Notes: a model not told the origin generated them from the letters alone. Shown: positions 48,201 through 56,461, counted from the stretch's first letter. The stretch: 64,000 bases of DNA from Blastomussa wellsi (GCA_947652115.1 OX393561.1:10153876-10217875); one strand, 5' to 3'. Translations and numbers: made by a program.

Positions 48201-49584
48201 GACCCAGTCCATCGAGTTTTTGAACCTCATCCAGCAAAGAGAAAAGAGAACGGAGGAGAAGATGACCTATCTGGAGAGTTTTCCAGAACTGACGGTGGTG
48301 TCTATCAGAGAATGCGAGTGGTATCGCGAACGACGAGCAAACTGGCAAGAAATTGAAGCTTTTCTAAACGAGCACTTTCCAGGACGCAAACAACGCTGGC
48401 AGAAGAAAACCCCCGAACAAGTCCTTCAAGAAGTTAAGGATGGTAGCTTCTTTGGTGCCATCGAAGTGGATATACACACTCCAGAACACCTGAAAGACAA
48501 GTTTAGCGAAATGACGCCCATTTTCAAAAACACAGAGATATGTCGGCAAGATGTGGGGGAACACATGAAAGCATTTGCAGAAGACCACGAGATCCTGAGC
48601 TCGCCTCGTCGAGCACTAATTGGATCTTACAAGGGTGAAAAGATTCTCCTAGCCACACCCCTACTCAAGTTTTACTTGGAGGAAGGACTGACGGTCACTC
48701 GCATCCATCAAGCCATCCAGTGGACGCCCAAGGCCTGTTTTGGTCCTTTTGGGGACTTTGTGTCCACCTCTCGTCGCGCTGCCGACACCAATCCGAATAA
48801 AAAGATCTTGGGAGAAACGGCCAAGCTGGTGGGGAACGCAGGCTTCGGTCGGTTTATCATGGATGTAGCCCGCCACCAGAAGGTCGTCTATGAAAAAGAG
48901 CAGGGGAAAGTCACACGGACCATCAACTCTTTCTTTTTTAGAGATTTGGCAGAATTGAGCGATGGGATCTATGAGCTAAAGACTGGCAAGAAGAAAATCA
49001 AGATGGACTTACCCATTCAGATCGGTTTTTTTGTCTTTCAATATGCGAAATTAAAGATGCTGGAATTTTACTATCGATTCATCGACCACTTCCTGGATAG
49101 GCGAGACTTTCAGTATCTGGAGATGGATACCGACAGTGCCTACATGGCACTGTCTGGAGACAGTATTGACGAGCTGGTGAAGGATGACAAAAAAGACGAG
49201 TACGAGAGCGAGAAGAACAAATGGTTTCCTCGAGATGATACGAAGGAACACGCCGCCTATGACAAACGAACCCCTGGCCTTTTCAAGGTCGAGTGGCAAG
49301 GCCAAGGATTTGTGGGCCTGAACAGTAAAACGTATTGTTGTTGGGGTGAGCAGAGTAACAAAGCCTCGTGTAAAGGCATCTCAAAGAAATTGAACAATCC
49401 CCAGAAAGAGACCTACCTCCAAGTCCTGAAGACCCAGAGAAGTCAGTCTGGAGAGAATCGTGGGTTCAGAGTAGTTAACAACCGCATGTTCACTTACAGC
49501 CAGCATCGCACTGGATTTTCGTATTTTTACCCCAAGCGGAAAGTCCTCGAGAATGGAGTAACAACTCTTCCGTTGGACATTTAA
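45253..49584 (+). CDS. POLB: Protein-primed family B DNA polymerase
   Basis: 1443 residues; replicates the viral genome from a protein-primed end. Two C2H2 fingers open it (C9/C12/H25/H30 and C39/C42/H55/H60). GDNLCYFRCVARHMG (297-311) resembles the OTU-like segment seen in Polinton polymerases. A C2HC finger is at C411/C414/H427/C431. Proofreading exonuclease: FDIE (D475, E477), N639-x3-YD (644) and YDID (791-794), with a long acidic Glu/Ser insert at about 580-605. Polymerase motif A YDANALY (874-880), motif B KLVGNAGFG (from 1191), motif C DTDS (1292-1295), then KTY (1359-1361). Between motifs A and B FEFHGCYWHGHRC (about 953-965) recalls the Vsr endonuclease core. ATG 45253 is first in frame; ATG 45268 is possible. 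AATAAA at 49694 probably ends the transcript. Confidence 0.97.
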   Translation: MRDVEMERCHLCKRAFTLKRNLLRHLASVHFKDKKPWTCKECAKGFARKDNLVRHVKKVHSKRGREGEDQERERKRRRTTEDDGNEETATLHILPTAVTPRPREYNTFEEEHENAPLDVLEQVEDTCRECYSENWRKYIRTCHQVQGTHMDIYNVRLQNQGADVEEVVRHVFRQQGNAFKINVAFGFILKNEDTTEIRYYYPSQNGFVFDAPFLISNDTDLAAFLEKLKQEDWLEYLRQQKPNSKWSIAVITNVAFHVYKIKDQPIGAVGAELPRWLTCNRGLDALEKNSDTKRHYGDNLCYFRCVARHMGYKITNLERKAKELVQQYLMTLEHPEKFDGVKLTDLYTLDRLFGLHTFVYCLNEDHSAELVHRPNTILAEKQAQEAMKLNLCDGHFSYIKNMKVYAKHFPCQRCGKNFTKVYKLIRHERSCEAKIKHTYPGGVYHPTKTIFQKIEDEGIAVPPELKYSRYRATFDIEVYYPRDNSNLPEKREKLKYTAEHQLLSVSVASNVPDFQTPRCFVVNGQALQTVTAFVGHLEKIADKASELELARYGALLRTIEETLCPAPTNPSPSRASHATLGEEEEVEFDGESESESEEETKEAFPSSSQPPNRQLRRKGKQLLSSLREHVTELVVVGFNSGKYDLNVLKDILIPHLVQNQGIQVTIKKNQAYLALKSGSLKFVDISNFLAAGTSYAGFLKAYQCQGEKGFFPYEYIDSLERLKETQLPPHSAFYSWLKKLNISEDEYAVCQRAWEEKGVQTLGDFLEWYNNLDVGPFLEALEKMTQFWRQYDIDMLKEAISLPGLAFKFEMKFLKNQGIHLSSFHTEDLYTLFKENMVGGPAIIFHRYAEAGKTKIREHQYGELAKPIQKVIGYDANALYLWALSQPMPVGLYTTWNPDRDGLVPSKSWRAADEWLAWVGRGITNLHTRLDEGEKRIGPWQLPVDGYDPDGKTIFEFHGCYWHGHRCWLTDKKFRSAEADPNSTQSIEFLNLIQQREKRTEEKMTYLESFPELTVVSIRECEWYRERRANWQEIEAFLNEHFPGRKQRWQKKTPEQVLQEVKDGSFFGAIEVDIHTPEHLKDKFSEMTPIFKNTEICRQDVGEHMKAFAEDHEILSSPRRALIGSYKGEKILLATPLLKFYLEEGLTVTRIHQAIQWTPKACFGPFGDFVSTSRRAADTNPNKKILGETAKLVGNAGFGRFIMDVARHQKVVYEKEQGKVTRTINSFFFRDLAELSDGIYELKTGKKKIKMDLPIQIGFFVFQYAKLKMLEFYYRFIDHFLDRRDFQYLEMDTDSAYMALSGDSIDELVKDDKKDEYESEKNKWFPRDDTKEHAAYDKRTPGLFKVEWQGQGFVGLNSKTYCCWGEQSNKASCKGISKKLNNPQKETYLQVLKTQRSQSGENRGFRVVNNRMFTYSQHRTGFSYFYPKRKVLENGVTTLPLDI

Positions 49585-49693
49585 AAAAAAAAAGAAACTT
49601 GTTACCTTAACCAGACTTTTTCAGAAAATAGATTACGATAAGGGAGTCGTGAGCAAGCTTGTACAAGTAAGGAGGCTCTCTCTTTTTTTATTG

Positions 49694-49740
49694 AATAAAA
49701 AAATACTTGTTGTTTGAAAAAATGTGTCGTGTGCTTTGAG
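49694..49740 (+). terminator. Polyadenylation signal after POLB
   Basis: AATAAA at 49694-49699 followed by a GT-rich stretch (gtgtcgtgtgctttgagtgg), about 110 bases after the stop. Confidence 0.65.
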
Positions 49741-49751
49741 TGGGTGTGACC

Positions 49752-49772
49752 AAAAAAAAAAAAACTATAAAA
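49752..49772 (+). promoter_or_regulatory. A-tract plus TATA box before the 128-residue gene
   Basis: Twelve-plus A followed by CTATAAAA (TATA at 49766-49772), 64 bases before ATG 49830. Same design as the boxes before the late genes. Confidence 0.75.
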
Positions 49773-49829
49773 GTGCGTGCAAGTGGACATCTCGATTCAT
49801 TTGGCAAACGTCGTCGTCGAGTACACATC

Positions 49830-50216
49830 ATGAATGTCGAAGAGCAAGTACGAAAAACGCGCCAGTTGTTGAACAATTTGGCTTCTCACGTCGCCCAACT
49901 GACTATTACCTTGGGGTCGAAAGTTGTGGAAAGTTCACCCCAATTATACATGAAGACCAAGCTTCGATTGTTGAGTGCCATTGGATCGTTGACAGAGGAA
50001 GTCGTGGAAATCCAACAAGCCTGGGAAGAAATGAACTATGAACTAAAACGAGCCGGGATCGCATTTTCCCCCGAGGAGAGCCATAGCGACCAAGCCCCCA
50101 AGAGAATGGCCAGCAAAACGCCCGAGTGTACTGCACCAGCCAAACGAGGACGCAAGAAAAAAGGTCTCGAGACATCCACGATCCAGGATCAAGTCGATAC
50201 TGCAGAGAAATTGTGA
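49830..50216 (+). CDS. Small charged helical protein, unknown function
   Basis: 128 residues, starting MNVEEQVRKTRQLLNNLASH. The frame is open upstream, but the TATA box at 49766 places the transcript start near 49797, so ATG 49830 is chosen. Two predicted amphipathic helical stretches (about 3-30 and 45-75, the latter with LTEEVVEIQQAWEEMNYELKRAG) suggest a coiled coil. The C-terminus is Pro/Ser-rich with a basic cluster (AKRGRKKKG) that may act as a nuclear signal or bind DNA. It lies between polymerase and integrase with its own promoter. I do not recognise a family; a terminal-protein or DNA-binding role is only a guess. Confidence 0.7.
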   Translation: MNVEEQVRKTRQLLNNLASHVAQLTITLGSKVVESSPQLYMKTKLRLLSAIGSLTEEVVEIQQAWEEMNYELKRAGIAFSPEESHSDQAPKRMASKTPECTAPAKRGRKKKGLETSTIQDQVDTAEKL

Positions 50217-50261
50217 TTGTGTCAAAAGACCAGGAGATTGTGCCATCGAAACTCCATTGTA

Positions 50262-50282
50262 AGAAAAAAGCTAATAAATAGA
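50262..50282 (+). promoter_or_regulatory. TATA-like box before integrase, overlapping AATAAA
   Basis: agaaaaaagCTAATAAATAG: TAATAAAT at 50272-50279, 55 bases before ATG 50327. AATAAA (50273-50278) may also serve as poly(A) signal for the preceding gene. Confidence 0.5.
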
Positions 50283-50326
50283 ATGAAACAAATGGTTACA
50301 GTATGTCGTAGTAGTAGTCTGTGAAC

Positions 50327-51442
50327 ATGACAAAGACGAGTGCATTAGACGCCCTGTACTTGGACGAAGACAGTCCTTATGCCTTGAGCGGCAACGTGAA
50401 AGAAGTATTGAGCGCTGCCAAATCCTTGGGCGTGTCACGCCGTGCAACCCAAACGTATTTACAAGGGGAACCCGCCTTTACGTTACATCGACAGCGACGC
50501 GAACGTTTTCCCCGCAGCAAGACCGTGGTGGGACCCTCCGTCGATCATACATGGCAAGCCGATTTGGTGGAAATGCAAGACCCTAAACTGGTGGCAGCGA
50601 ATAAACGAACGCGTTACCTTCTCACCGTCATCGACGTCTTGAGCAAGTATGCGTGGGTGGTAGGTTTGAAAAGCAAACGTGGCACAGCCGTGCGCGATGC
50701 ATTGCAATACTTGCTGGAACATAATGGAGGACGACGTCCGATCAAGTTGCAGACCGATCAAGGAAAAGAATTTTACAACAAACACGTCCAGCGTTTATTG
50801 GACGAATATGGCATCCATCATTATTCCACGCGAGGGGAACCCAAAGCCTCGATAGCCGAACGGTTTAATCGCACGCTCAAGGAACATACCTACAAGTACA
50901 TGACGGCTCACAATACTATCAAGTATTTAGACGCCTTACCCGAGCTGGTGGACAAGTATAACCAACGCATCCATTCCAGTATTCGAATGGCACCCGTCGA
51001 CGTGAACGACTACAATGCCGAGGTGGTGTGGCGACGGTTGTACCAACCCACGATTCCCTTGAACCCTTACAAGTTTCGACCGGGAGATTTTGTTCGAACC
51101 ACCAAGTTGCTTGGAAAGGATAAGAGACGAGGTGTGTTTGGCTCCAAGAGTTCCAAGGGTGGGTGGTCACGAGCCGTGTACACCGTGGTGGATCGAAAAC
51201 GTCAAGTGGTGGACGGCGTGAATTATTACACGTTAGAAGATTGGCAAGGACAGCGAGTCAAAGGTCGTTTCTATGAACCTCAATTGCAAAAGGTGCGAGG
51301 GTTACCCAATCGATGGCGTGTGGCCAAAAAGCTTAAATACAAAGGCCGTGGACCCACTCGACAAGTGTTGGTGAATTGGCAAGGCGTGGCACCCGATTAC
51401 AAGACGTGGATTGCCCACAAGGACTTGAAACAGTATGAGTAA
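50327..51442 (+). CDS. INT: Retrovirus-type integrase with C-terminal chromodomain
   Basis: 371 residues from ATG 50327; the frame is open two codons upstream only through GTG. Rve-type DDE core: Asp79 in WQADLVEM, Asp144 in LQTDQGKEFYN and Glu178 in KASIAERFNRTLKEH (33 residues between the last two). A typical SH3-like segment follows (FRPGDFVRTTK). The C-terminus reads RWRVAKKLKYKGRGPTRQ then VLVNWQGVAPDYKTWIAHKDL, a chromodomain-like fold with aromatic Trp residues. It would join the viral ends to host DNA; the chromodomain may steer insertion toward marked chromatin. The stop overlaps the next ATG by 8 nt, suggesting coupled expression with the 772-residue gene. Confidence 0.96.
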   Translation: MTKTSALDALYLDEDSPYALSGNVKEVLSAAKSLGVSRRATQTYLQGEPAFTLHRQRRERFPRSKTVVGPSVDHTWQADLVEMQDPKLVAANKRTRYLLTVIDVLSKYAWVVGLKSKRGTAVRDALQYLLEHNGGRRPIKLQTDQGKEFYNKHVQRLLDEYGIHHYSTRGEPKASIAERFNRTLKEHTYKYMTAHNTIKYLDALPELVDKYNQRIHSSIRMAPVDVNDYNAEVVWRRLYQPTIPLNPYKFRPGDFVRTTKLLGKDKRRGVFGSKSSKGGWSRAVYTVVDRKRQVVDGVNYYTLEDWQGQRVKGRFYEPQLQKVRGLPNRWRVAKKLKYKGRGPTRQVLVNWQGVAPDYKTWIAHKDLKQYE

Positions 51443-53753
51443 ACCGTGGGAACGCGACAACGATTTCATCATGTATTTGAACAGTGGGGATCAAGGTACG
51501 CATCCCTTGGAACCCGGTGTGACGACAGTACGTTCTGCCTTTCGACAGGACTTGGAAATTCCCTTGACCTTGTCCCAAGACTGGCAAGTGGCTCTGTTCA
51601 GTATGTATTACACGCACTCCTTTGGCAATGCCGTGCTGAAATCACCCACCGATTTTCACTGCAAGGTGGGGCACGTGGACACGGATGTTTTTCTATCGCG
51701 ATCCATTCAATTATCTCGCCACCAACAGTTTACGCACCTCAAACACGTGTTGCAAGATTTGATTCGACGACTGGGATTGTACGTCTTTCCCACCTTATCT
51801 GGAGGGAAGCATCACTATGGGCAACTGCACCTGGATTCACCTGGCTCGAACGACGAAAACTTTCCCGTCAATCCCAAACTGGATTATTTTCGCCGCGATT
51901 TGGTGGACGCCTGGTTGACGACCGACAAGAGCTTACCCTCCACCTATTTGGATGTCAAACGTTACCTCAATCAAGCCACTGTCACGCTGATGGGAGCCAA
52001 TCGTGTCAAGTACGTTTGGACACTCGAGGAGAGTCCTTCTCGTCCCTCGACGCATTATGCCATCGACCTATGGGCTCAAGGCCAGTACGACCTGGGAGAA
52101 TCGTTGGCATTATTCATGGGATTCCTGGAACTCGATCCCGATGGATCTGGACGAACCCGAATCGCACCCCACCACACCGTCTACGTCAACACGGGTAACA
52201 ACACGCGAGCCACCGTGGAGGTGACGCGATTGGACAAGGATCACGTAGGAATCGAAGACCAAGATTACCCTTTGGGTGGAGTGAGACTTTCTGTCAACAT
52301 TCACACCGAACGACTCTTTTACATGTTTGGACGAAGAGTCCTCTTCGACATGGGGGCCTGGCTCAAAGATTCTGCTCCCATGCTGCGATACACCATCCAA
52401 GGATTTCCCGCCTACATTTTCGCCTTAGAACCGGATCGGTGGTTGATGCAAGTAGGAGCAGACGGCTATATGCGATTTGATCATGGACTGGAAGAGGTGA
52501 TGGGGACCCACCTCCTTACAAAGGGAGAAAGTATGATCCTTCCCTCGCTGGAGTCACCCATTGGAGAACAAGTCACCTTCTCCAACACCGATTTGAGCAA
52601 GTGTTTTGCCGAAGTGGATATCGTGGGAGTGAGCATGACGGGTGAGCGGCAACGACACACATTGGCTGTGGTCCCCTTTCAGAGTCAGATGTATGGCAAG
52701 ACATGTGAATACCACCCGCAACACGTGGATTTCCGACCATTGGCTGCACCGACCCAGCACTTGAACCAGCTCCGAGTCCATTTAAGAAACAGCGATAACC
52801 TGGGTGTCCCATTCTACACCGGTCTGGTCGGACTCTTGCTGTACTTCCACAAAGGCCCTGCTTTAATGCCCACGATGCGATTTCAAGGTGGACGACGCGT
52901 GACCTTGGAAAGCAATGCACAACTGGACCTGTTTCCAGACAATGCACCCTCTCACTTTCGAGTGCGTCTTCCCGAGATGTGGGCCTTGGACGAAACGTGG
53001 GAAGTGGGACTCTTTCAGCTGCTGTTACCTCACACCTGGCGCAACGTGTTGAATCGGCAAGTGGGTCTTCGCGTCCACTACGACAACGATCACCCAGACG
53101 TGCGTATGTTTTTGCGAGCAGACGCCTATGTCACCGTGCAAGATGTGGTGGAAGGTTGGATGCAAGCCATGGAAGCCCACGCACCCCAGAAAAACGAATT
53201 GGGTGGATTGAAAGTCACCTTGGACGAAAGAGGATTTTACGCGTGGACGTTTCCCAGCACCGAATTCTCCGTGTATTTCCCTGGCTGGTTGGCCCGCGTC
53301 CTGGGTTACTTGGACTTTGACTCGTGGACGGTACCCTTCTATTTTCGAGCCGACTCACGACATCCTATTGTAGAAATCACCAAACGCGATGCAGAGGGGA
53401 AACCCATCGAAGTGGAGATCACGCAAAGTCATACCATGGCCAAACACAGCCAAGCCAGCGTGTGGAGCACCATTTCCAAGTACTCCTTCCAGAACATGTA
53501 CGTGCATTGCAATGTCAGCGAACCGGTCTACGTGGGCTCGCAAATGGCGAAAGTGATCTTGACGCATGGCGTCAACACCGACAAACAGATCGTGGAAGAC
53601 GTGTTTATGCCTCACCTGATCTTCTACCGACTCAGTCAGTACCAGTTTCGTGACATCGAAATCGATATAAGGGACAACCTAGGTCGTCCCATACCATTCC
53701 AAGGCGGTGTCGTGACAGCGACCTTGTATTTTCGTCAGAGAGAGATTCCGTGA
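51435..53753 (+). CDS. Large virion structural protein, penton/minor capsid candidate
   Basis: 772 residues. ATG 51435 lies in the last codons of integrase (8-nt overlap); TGA overlaps the next ATG by 1 nt. Two distant segments share a pattern: DWQVALFSMYYTHSFGN (W50 region) and FPDNAPSHFRVRL...TWEVGLFQLLLPHTWRN (about 500-535, W522). The second matches a motif I know from uncharacterised cnidarian and arthropod Maverick/adintovirus proteins (FPDN, then W-x-V-G-L and P-x-T-W-x-N). No transmembrane span or enzyme motif. Position beside the capsid genes and length suit a penton-base or minor capsid role. Family membership is moderately sure, the penton assignment is inference. Confidence 0.8.
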   Translation: MSKPWERDNDFIMYLNSGDQGTHPLEPGVTTVRSAFRQDLEIPLTLSQDWQVALFSMYYTHSFGNAVLKSPTDFHCKVGHVDTDVFLSRSIQLSRHQQFTHLKHVLQDLIRRLGLYVFPTLSGGKHHYGQLHLDSPGSNDENFPVNPKLDYFRRDLVDAWLTTDKSLPSTYLDVKRYLNQATVTLMGANRVKYVWTLEESPSRPSTHYAIDLWAQGQYDLGESLALFMGFLELDPDGSGRTRIAPHHTVYVNTGNNTRATVEVTRLDKDHVGIEDQDYPLGGVRLSVNIHTERLFYMFGRRVLFDMGAWLKDSAPMLRYTIQGFPAYIFALEPDRWLMQVGADGYMRFDHGLEEVMGTHLLTKGESMILPSLESPIGEQVTFSNTDLSKCFAEVDIVGVSMTGERQRHTLAVVPFQSQMYGKTCEYHPQHVDFRPLAAPTQHLNQLRVHLRNSDNLGVPFYTGLVGLLLYFHKGPALMPTMRFQGGRRVTLESNAQLDLFPDNAPSHFRVRLPEMWALDETWEVGLFQLLLPHTWRNVLNRQVGLRVHYDNDHPDVRMFLRADAYVTVQDVVEGWMQAMEAHAPQKNELGGLKVTLDERGFYAWTFPSTEFSVYFPGWLARVLGYLDFDSWTVPFYFRADSRHPIVEITKRDAEGKPIEVEITQSHTMAKHSQASVWSTISKYSFQNMYVHCNVSEPVYVGSQMAKVILTHGVNTDKQIVEDVFMPHLIFYRLSQYQFRDIEIDIRDNLGRPIPFQGGVVTATLYFRQREIP

Positions 53754-54475
53754 TGCCTCTCAAGAAACGAGTGGCACCCTCTCAATGGGTGCAAGTCGGA
53801 GGAGGTTCCATCTACGAGCAAGGCACTCCTCCGTATCAAGAAGGAGGATGGTCCCCCTTGTGGGCCTTGGCCGGACAAGGTGCCAGTTCCTTGGGTAAAG
53901 AGGTGGCCTGCAAGGCCGCCAAGCGGTTCCGACAGTCCTATTGTCTTGACGATCAACCACCTGCCAAGAAAAGGAAGAAGAAGCAACAAGAAGGAGGGTT
54001 TGGCTTTGACGATGTGGCCTGGGAAATGATCAAAGGTTTGAGCAAGGCAGGAGCCAAGGCAGCCAGGGTGGGAGCCGGCAAAGCCATCCAATCGGATTTG
54101 GCACAGAAAAAAGCCATGGAATTTGTGTCACCGTTTGTGGGTCAAGCCCTGGACACGTTGGGAGATAAAGTGGCAGGTCAACAAGGGGGTATTCTACCCC
54201 TCTTGGCATTGGGAGGATTGATTCCAGGTTTAGTCAAGCAATTGGGTGGACGCAAGTACCAATCGGGCACGGCACCCTATCAAGAGGGTGGTCGAAGAAG
54301 GAGAAAGCGTCCCAAAGTCGTCACTGGGTCTTCGCTGACACCCACCCTGGCAAGGTTGTTTCGACGACAAGGAGGACGTAACGTGGGCGTGTTGCCAGAA
54401 GTGATTCCTGGACCACAAGTGGGGATGGGTCGACGACGACAACCGGCACGTCACTGTTTTCAGGGACTACCTTGA
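53753..54475 (+). CDS. Core/maturation protein with Q-x-G-G sites
   Basis: 240 residues starting at ATG 53753, whose A is the last base of the previous TGA. Very basic, Gly-rich, with an internal repeat (YEQGTPPYQEGG near 21-32 and YQSGTAPYQEGG near 170-181) and a hydrophobic stretch (GGILPLLALGGLIPGLV). Basic clusters KKRKKK and RRRRKR. At least five Q-x-G-G motifs (QVGG, QEGG three times, QQGG) fit adenain-type cleavage sites, so it is likely a precursor cut during virion maturation, comparable in role to adenovirus core or pVI-like proteins. That parallel is inference; there is no clear sequence homologue. Confidence 0.75.
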   Translation: MPLKKRVAPSQWVQVGGGSIYEQGTPPYQEGGWSPLWALAGQGASSLGKEVACKAAKRFRQSYCLDDQPPAKKRKKKQQEGGFGFDDVAWEMIKGLSKAGAKAARVGAGKAIQSDLAQKKAMEFVSPFVGQALDTLGDKVAGQQGGILPLLALGGLIPGLVKQLGGRKYQSGTAPYQEGGRRRRKRPKVVTGSSLTPTLARLFRRQGGRNVGVLPEVIPGPQVGMGRRRQPARHCFQGLP

Positions 54476-54477
54476 AG

Positions 54478-54493
54478 AGAAAAAAGTATAAAG
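54478..54493 (+). promoter_or_regulatory. A-tract plus TATA box before the major capsid gene
   Basis: agaaaaaaGTATAAAG; TATAAAG at 54487-54493, 47 bases before ATG 54534. It supports ATG 54534 rather than the upstream GTG at 54507. Confidence 0.75.
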
Positions 54494-54533
54494 GCAACAC
54501 ACACCAGTGGCATTTAGATTCAAAGCCGTCCTC

Positions 54534-55913
54534 ATGGAGACGTTGAGTTTACAGGCCGACAAAGGCCAGTACGACTACCGGCCACAACGCAAGATCGATG
54601 CCACCGAGTACAAGTGGCAGTTTGAAGACATCAAACCCTTGACGAATTCGGCCACCCCATTGCAATTTCGCATCGACGATCGCCCGTTCCCATTTTGTCC
54701 ACGAGAAATGGAATTGCATCTGAGAGTCAAGTTCAAAGACGCTGACCAGAAAGCCAAGGCTTATCACAACAACACGACCCTCCTCATTGTGGGACCTGTG
54801 AATAATTTTGGCTACAGCTGCATTCGTCAAGTACGTTGTAAAGTCAACAATGCCGAAACCGAGTCAGCCTCGGGGGTCAATTTAGCTTATCGGGAGTACT
54901 TTCGAACCCTATTGGAGTCCGATCCCTGGGACGAAAGGAGCAGACTGAAACGACAAGGTTGGTACCGAGATGTGGCCGGTCAAATGGACAAGTGGGGAGG
55001 AAAACTAGACGATGAAACCCAACTGAATGCCAGCGGTATCCGGCGTCAACAAGCCACGGTCAATAACACGGGAGAATACGAGTTCAACGTCTGTCCCATA
55101 CCGAGCAATTTCACTCAAATCGACCAGAATGTACCTCCCAACACCAAAGTGGAATTTGACATCGAATTCAACAGTCCCCAGTTTGCTCTGATGGCCAAGA
55201 AGTACAAAGACAATGGTGACGGAACGGCTGCCACCGCTGCCGAAAAAGTATCATTTGAAGTGTTGGTGGACAAGTGCTTCGTGCGCGTGTTTTACCGCGT
55301 ACCCGTGAAAGACATCATGCAGTACATAGAAGAACAAGTGGAAAAGACCACAGTCGTCAACCCACTGACCTTTCCTTTCCGGCGGATGCATTGTGACAAC
55401 TATCAGTTGACGGCGAATCAAACGCAGATAGACATCAATGACGTGTTCCGAGGTCGTTCGCCCCGATTGTTTTGGATGGTGTTGTTGGATGACGAGCGTT
55501 ATCAAGGTCACTTTGGTAAAAATCCTTTCAATTTTACCAGGCAGAATGGAATCCAAGTGGAATGCACTGCCAACGGTGTCCCCGTTCCCAAAGCCAGCCT
55601 GTCTTTGAAAGACAAGTACGAGATCTACGATTTGTTGATGAATGCCTCGGGCAAACGCAAACGAGATGCGTACCTGTTGAATCCAGACACCTTCGAGGAA
55701 GGCTTCTTCATAGTACCCTTTGATTTAACAGCCGTCCAAGACGGAGGGGAATCCAGCACACCCTTGCTACGCATGTTGGTCAACATTCGACTCACCTTTT
55801 CAAGTGGCAATCCTACTCTCCAAGCTCTGTTTTTCTATAATACGGACGAAAGTTTACTGCAAGTCGATAATCGTGGTACGGTGCAAGGCCCGATTCCCTT
55901 GGGAGATATCTGA
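54534..55913 (+). CDS. Major capsid protein, double jelly-roll (hexon-like)
   Basis: 459 residues from ATG 54534; the frame is open nine codons further but without ATG and before the likely transcript start. It begins METLSLQADKG. The pattern of beta-strand-rich segments, with FRIDDRPFPFCPREMELHLR, NNFGYSCIRQVRCKVNN, PNTKVEFDIEFN, VEKTTVVNPLTFPFRRM and RSPRLFWMVLLDD, fits Polinton/adintovirus major capsid proteins, which form pseudo-hexagonal trimers with two jelly-rolls. Size (about 450-500) and position before protease and ATPase agree. No frameshift. It shares a transcript with the protease, whose ATG is 2 nt after the stop. Capsid assignment is by motif memory and context, not by structure. 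Confidence 0.85.
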   Translation: METLSLQADKGQYDYRPQRKIDATEYKWQFEDIKPLTNSATPLQFRIDDRPFPFCPREMELHLRVKFKDADQKAKAYHNNTTLLIVGPVNNFGYSCIRQVRCKVNNAETESASGVNLAYREYFRTLLESDPWDERSRLKRQGWYRDVAGQMDKWGGKLDDETQLNASGIRRQQATVNNTGEYEFNVCPIPSNFTQIDQNVPPNTKVEFDIEFNSPQFALMAKKYKDNGDGTAATAAEKVSFEVLVDKCFVRVFYRVPVKDIMQYIEEQVEKTTVVNPLTFPFRRMHCDNYQLTANQTQIDINDVFRGRSPRLFWMVLLDDERYQGHFGKNPFNFTRQNGIQVECTANGVPVPKASLSLKDKYEIYDLLMNASGKRKRDAYLLNPDTFEEGFFIVPFDLTAVQDGGESSTPLLRMLVNIRLTFSSGNPTLQALFFYNTDESLLQVDNRGTVQGPIPLGDI

Positions 55914-55915
55914 GA

Positions 55916-56458
55916 ATGCACGACACAGCCTCGTTACGAAAAGCCTGTTGACGCGATCCAGTCATTGGTCAGTATTTTGCAGACGTGTACGGTGCCGACG
56001 AAGTGCCTTGTCGCATGCCTTATCCGCGATGTGCGATTGCCAATACAGATCCCATCGACTTGCCGGGACAGCATTGGGTCGGCCTCTTTTGGACAGCACC
56101 AGGTCAAGGCGAATTCTTCGACAGTTACGCCATCACCCCGAAGACGTACAATACCCATTGGCATTGTTTTGACGAGTTCGAACAAACGCCTCGTCCCATC
56201 CAGCAATGGACCACTGACGTGTGTGGAGATCACACCTTGTACTACCTCTACCATCGATGCCGTGGCACGCCTTTGAGTACGATCGTGCAGTATTTTTCGC
56301 CCACCAACTTACTCTATAACGACACGGCCGTCGTACGTCGGATGCACGACCTGTTTCCTTCTTTGTCGTCAGAGAAGCATCGAGGTGGACAATTGTTTGA
56401 TGCACGTGGAGGTTCTCAGATTTGTATTCAACGTCAAAGCCATCGTTGTTATCATTGA
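55916..56458 (+). pseudogene. PRO: Adenain-like maturation cysteine protease with in-frame TGA at codon 12
   Basis: The frame from ATG 55916, two bases after the capsid stop, is closed by TGA at 55949-55951 (codon 12) and then stays open to TGA at 56456-56458. The downstream part has the C5-protease core: His (codon 53) in GQHWVGLFW, an acidic residue in EFFDSY, and Gln/Cys in QQWTTDVCGDHTLYYLY (Cys at codon 103). The break sits just before the conserved N-terminal segment, so it should stop normal translation. A shorter product could start at ATG 56015 (codon 34) but would lack that segment. The enzyme normally cuts core precursors in the virion. Sequencing error, recent mutation or readthrough are all possible; no selenocysteine signal was recognised. 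Confidence 0.85.
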
Positions 56459-56461
56459 CTG

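Noticed and set aside
55949..55951. Selenocysteine at the protease TGA
   Set aside because: No SECIS-like element recognised after the gene, and homologous proteases do not use it at this place as far as I know; kept as a lesion or error.
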